Positions 6,344-8,060 of a stretch of DNA of 8,060 nucleotides are shown here, piece after piece. Made by a program: the position numbers and the translations under genes. Origin of the DNA: Stagnihabitans sp038323315 (lineage in GTDB: Bacteria > Pseudomonadota > Alphaproteobacteria > Rhodobacterales > Rhodobacteraceae); the NCBI GenBank assembly GCA_038323315.1, contig JBBQGU010000176.1, positions 1 to 8,060 on the forward strand. Reading direction: 5' to 3'. Within the stretch, counting starts at the first letter, position 1; the number at the start of each line of letters is the position of its first letter. The notes below the pieces were generated by a model. The model did no database searches, was not told where the DNA came from, and saw nothing but the letters and a program-made list of their open reading frames with translations.

Positions 6344-7258
6344 ATGACGGATCATACTGATATGAAACTCTGCGTCATTGGTTTGGGTTCCATGGGTCTT
6401 GGCATTGCGGGATCGCTGCTGCGCGGCGGCTTTGACGTGACGGGCTGCGATGCCTATCCGGCGGCGGCCGACCGGTTTGCGGCACTGGGCGGCAAGGTCG
6501 CGGCAACGCCTGCGCTGGCGGCCCAAGGCGCGGACGTGGTGATCACGGTGGTGGTCAATGCGGCGCAGACCGAGACGGTGTTGTTCGGGCCGGACGGGGC
6601 GGCTGGCGTGATGGCGGCAGGCGGCACCGTGCTGTCCTGCGCCACGATGGCCCCGGATGCCGCGCGCGGCTTTGCGGCGCAGGCGGCGGCGCTGGGCCTG
6701 CACTATATCGACGCGCCGATCAGCGGGGGGGCTGCGCGGGCTGCCTCGGGGCAGATGACGGTCATGGCCTCGGGCGGACCAGCGGCCTTCGACCTTGTGC
6801 GCCCGGTGCTGGATTGCATCGCGGCCAAAGTCTATGAACTGGGGGATGAGGCGGGGACCGGGGCGGCGTTCAAGATCGTCAACCAGTTGCTGGCGGGCGT
6901 CCACATCGCTGCGGCCTGCGAGGCGATCACCTTCGCCAAGGCGATGGGTCTGGACATCGCCAAGGTCTATGAGGTGATCACCGCCAGCGCCGGCAATTCG
7001 TGGATGTTCGAAAACCGCGTGCCGCATATTCTGGACGGCGACTATGCGCCAAGGTCGTCGGTCGAGATTTTCACCAAGGATCTGGGCATCGTCACCGATA
7101 TCGGCCGGGGGATGCAGTTTCCGACCCCGGTCGCCGCCATGGCCCTGCAGATGTTCGTGATGACAGCGGCGGCAGGCATGGGGCGCGACGATGACGCGTC
7201 CGTCGCGCGGATGATCGCACAGATGACCGGGCTGGACCTGCCGGTCAAGGCAGACTGA
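6344..7258 (+). CDS. ltnD: L-threonate dehydrogenase-type NAD-dependent hydroxyacid dehydrogenase
   Basis: A 304-residue cytosolic member of the 3-hydroxyisobutyrate dehydrogenase superfamily, at the length usual for LtnD. LtnD oxidises L-threonate at C2 to 2-oxo-tetronate, the first step of a C4 sugar-acid pathway. Visible features are the Rossmann dinucleotide loop GLGSMG (13-18), the substrate-binding block DAPISGG (123-129), catalytic K177 with N180 in FKIVNQ, and an all-alpha C-terminal domain with SAGNSWMFENR (215-225). VVVNAAQTE, NQLLAGVHIAAA and GNSWMFENR separate LtnD from 3-hydroxyisobutyrate, tartronate-semialdehyde and glyoxylate reductases. The start at 6344 is set by GGAGG. The kinase (DUF1537 family) and aldolase that follow LtnD in known clusters are not in the window; the gene stands alone, facing a sugar-type binding protein. 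A related 4-carbon acid such as D-erythronate is an alternative substrate. Confidence 0.85.
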   Translation: MTDHTDMKLCVIGLGSMGLGIAGSLLRGGFDVTGCDAYPAAADRFAALGGKVAATPALAAQGADVVITVVVNAAQTETVLFGPDGAAGVMAAGGTVLSCATMAPDAARGFAAQAAALGLHYIDAPISGGAARAASGQMTVMASGGPAAFDLVRPVLDCIAAKVYELGDEAGTGAAFKIVNQLLAGVHIAAACEAITFAKAMGLDIAKVYEVITASAGNSWMFENRVPHILDGDYAPRSSVEIFTKDLGIVTDIGRGMQFPTPVAAMALQMFVMTAAAGMGRDDDASVARMIAQMTGLDLPVKAD

Positions 7259-7301
7259 TCCATCACGTTCCGGCCGAAGCGTCGGGCAAGTCAGAGCAAA
7301 C

Positions 7302-7332
7302 AAAAAGGGCACCCGGATCAACCGGATGCCCT
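7302..7332 (-). terminator. Intrinsic terminator of the binding-protein gene
   Basis: Read on the minus strand, GGGCATCCGG, loop TTGAT and CCGGGTGCCC form a 10-bp stem (one G-U pair), followed at once by TTTTTGTTTG. It begins 20 nt after the stop codon of the binding-protein gene. On the plus strand the same position is a C-A mismatch and no T-tract follows, so it should act mainly on minus-strand transcripts. Confidence 0.88.
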
Positions 7333-7352
7333 GTGGTGATAGCGTCGTCAGA

Positions 7353-8060
7353 TTACTTCTGGATGCAGGTATCCACGGTGTCCTTGGTGCACTCGTCCAG
7401 CCCGGTAAAGATCGGGTCGGCAACCGTTTCGCCCTTGATCAACGAGATCATGGCGCCGGGGGCCAGATAGCCCATCTCGAACGGACGTTGGCCGACCAGG
7501 GCAGTTACCAGACCTTCACGCGCCAGATCGACCTGAGCACCGATGGTGTCGGCAGCACCGATGACAAAGTCATTCGACGCGATCCGGTCCTTGTAAGGCC
7601 CGAACAGATCGCGGTAGGCCTGCGGTGCGCCGAACATCGGCCAGCCACCCATGATACCGAACGCCTTGAGGTCGGGGTTCGCGGCAAGGATGTCGGTCAT
7701 CGCCTGAACGCCCTTGGCGCCGTCATCGTTGGTGAACACGGGGCAACCGGCAACTTCGGTCCAGCCACCCTCGCCTGCCAGTGCGGCAAGACCCTCCTGG
7801 CCGGACAGGGCATCGCGCATGCCTTGTGCACGGCGCAGGATGTTGTCAGCGCCGGTGTTGCCCTGAATGCTGCAAACTTTGCCACCACCCGGTGCCGCCG
7901 CTTTCATATAGTCGCCGATACGCTTGCCCATCAGATAATTGTCGGTGCCCAGATAGGTCATGCGCAGCGCGGAATCCTCGGCAGCAAGGTCGGCGTCGAT
8001 CGTCATGATCGGGATCGTCGGCGCCGAGTTTTTCAGCGTTTGTGCGATCAGCTTGGCGTT
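7353..8060 (-). CDS. Sugar-type ABC transporter periplasmic substrate-binding protein (5' end outside window)
   Basis: This is the C-terminal ~236 residues of a periplasmic binding protein of the Peripla_BP_4 (ribose-binding-like, type 1 fold) class. The frame stays open to the window edge, so the signal peptide and N-terminal lobe start lie beyond 8060; the ATG at 8004-8006 is internal, within TIPIMTIDAD, a typical hinge-strand and ligand-contact region. Other family-like blocks are YLGTDNYLMGKRIGDYM, VCSIQGNTGADN and GGWPMFGAPQAY. There are four cysteines, two of them six residues apart near the C-terminus (ECTKDTVDTC), plausible disulfide partners in the periplasm. The gene ends at TAA and is followed by a strong terminator, so it is the last gene of its transcript; the other transporter genes are not in view. 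The sugar or polyol bound cannot be told. A link to the convergent ltnD is only suggestive. Confidence 0.88.
   Translation of the reverse strand, partial: NAKLIAQTLKNSAPTIPIMTIDADLAAEDSALRMTYLGTDNYLMGKRIGDYMKAAAPGGGKVCSIQGNTGADNILRRAQGMRDALSGQEGLAALAGEGGWTEVAGCPVFTNDDGAKGVQAMTDILAANPDLKAFGIMGGWPMFGAPQAYRDLFGPYKDRIASNDFVIGAADTIGAQVDLAREGLVTALVGQRPFEMGYLAPGAMISLIKGETVADPIFTGLDECTKDTVDTCIQK

Overview
The window looks like the chromosome of an alphaproteobacterium, most likely Rhodobacterales/Rhodobacteraceae. The basis is high GC with strongly GC-biased third codon positions, tightly packed operons with TGATG/ATGA junctions, and the flavour of the proteins. This is inference from style; no rRNA or other marker gene is present.

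Region 1 (1-5037, + strand) is one compact operon that enters from the left: the C-terminal part of an ABC permease, a second permease of the same nucleoside/purine-type transporter (BmpA/YufPQ-like class), an 8-oxoguanine deaminase-type amidohydrolase, a short Rieske-oxygenase alpha-subunit-like protein, and a guanine deaminase. Gene junctions are +1, -1, +13 and -4 nt, so co-transcription and translational coupling are very likely. The genes read as a purine import and catabolism unit: uptake, then deamination of 8-oxoguanine to urate and of guanine to xanthine. The oxygenase-like protein between the two deaminases keeps the mononuclear-iron motif but has no Rieske [2Fe-2S] domain. This resembles the arrangement reported for the methylxanthine N-demethylase component NdmC. 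A role in removing or modifying a substituent on a guanine-type purine is the most interesting hypothesis in the window.

Region 2 (5056-6087, - strand) is a stand-alone NADP-dependent medium-chain oxidoreductase of the CurA/PTGR type, convergent with guaD with only 18 bp between the stop codons.

Region 3 (6088-6343) is a 256-bp divergent intergenic region. It holds a perfect 14-bp tandem direct repeat just before the ltnD ribosome binding site, a GntR/FadR-like palindrome, a 9-bp inverted repeat and weak promoter-like hexamers.

Region 4 (6344-7258, + strand) is an L-threonate dehydrogenase-type 3-hydroxyacid dehydrogenase (LtnD). It converges on region 5 (7353-8060, - strand), the C-terminal part of a periplasmic sugar-type ABC substrate-binding protein. 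A clear intrinsic terminator for the binding-protein gene lies between them. No RNA genes, mobile elements or CRISPR arrays were seen.
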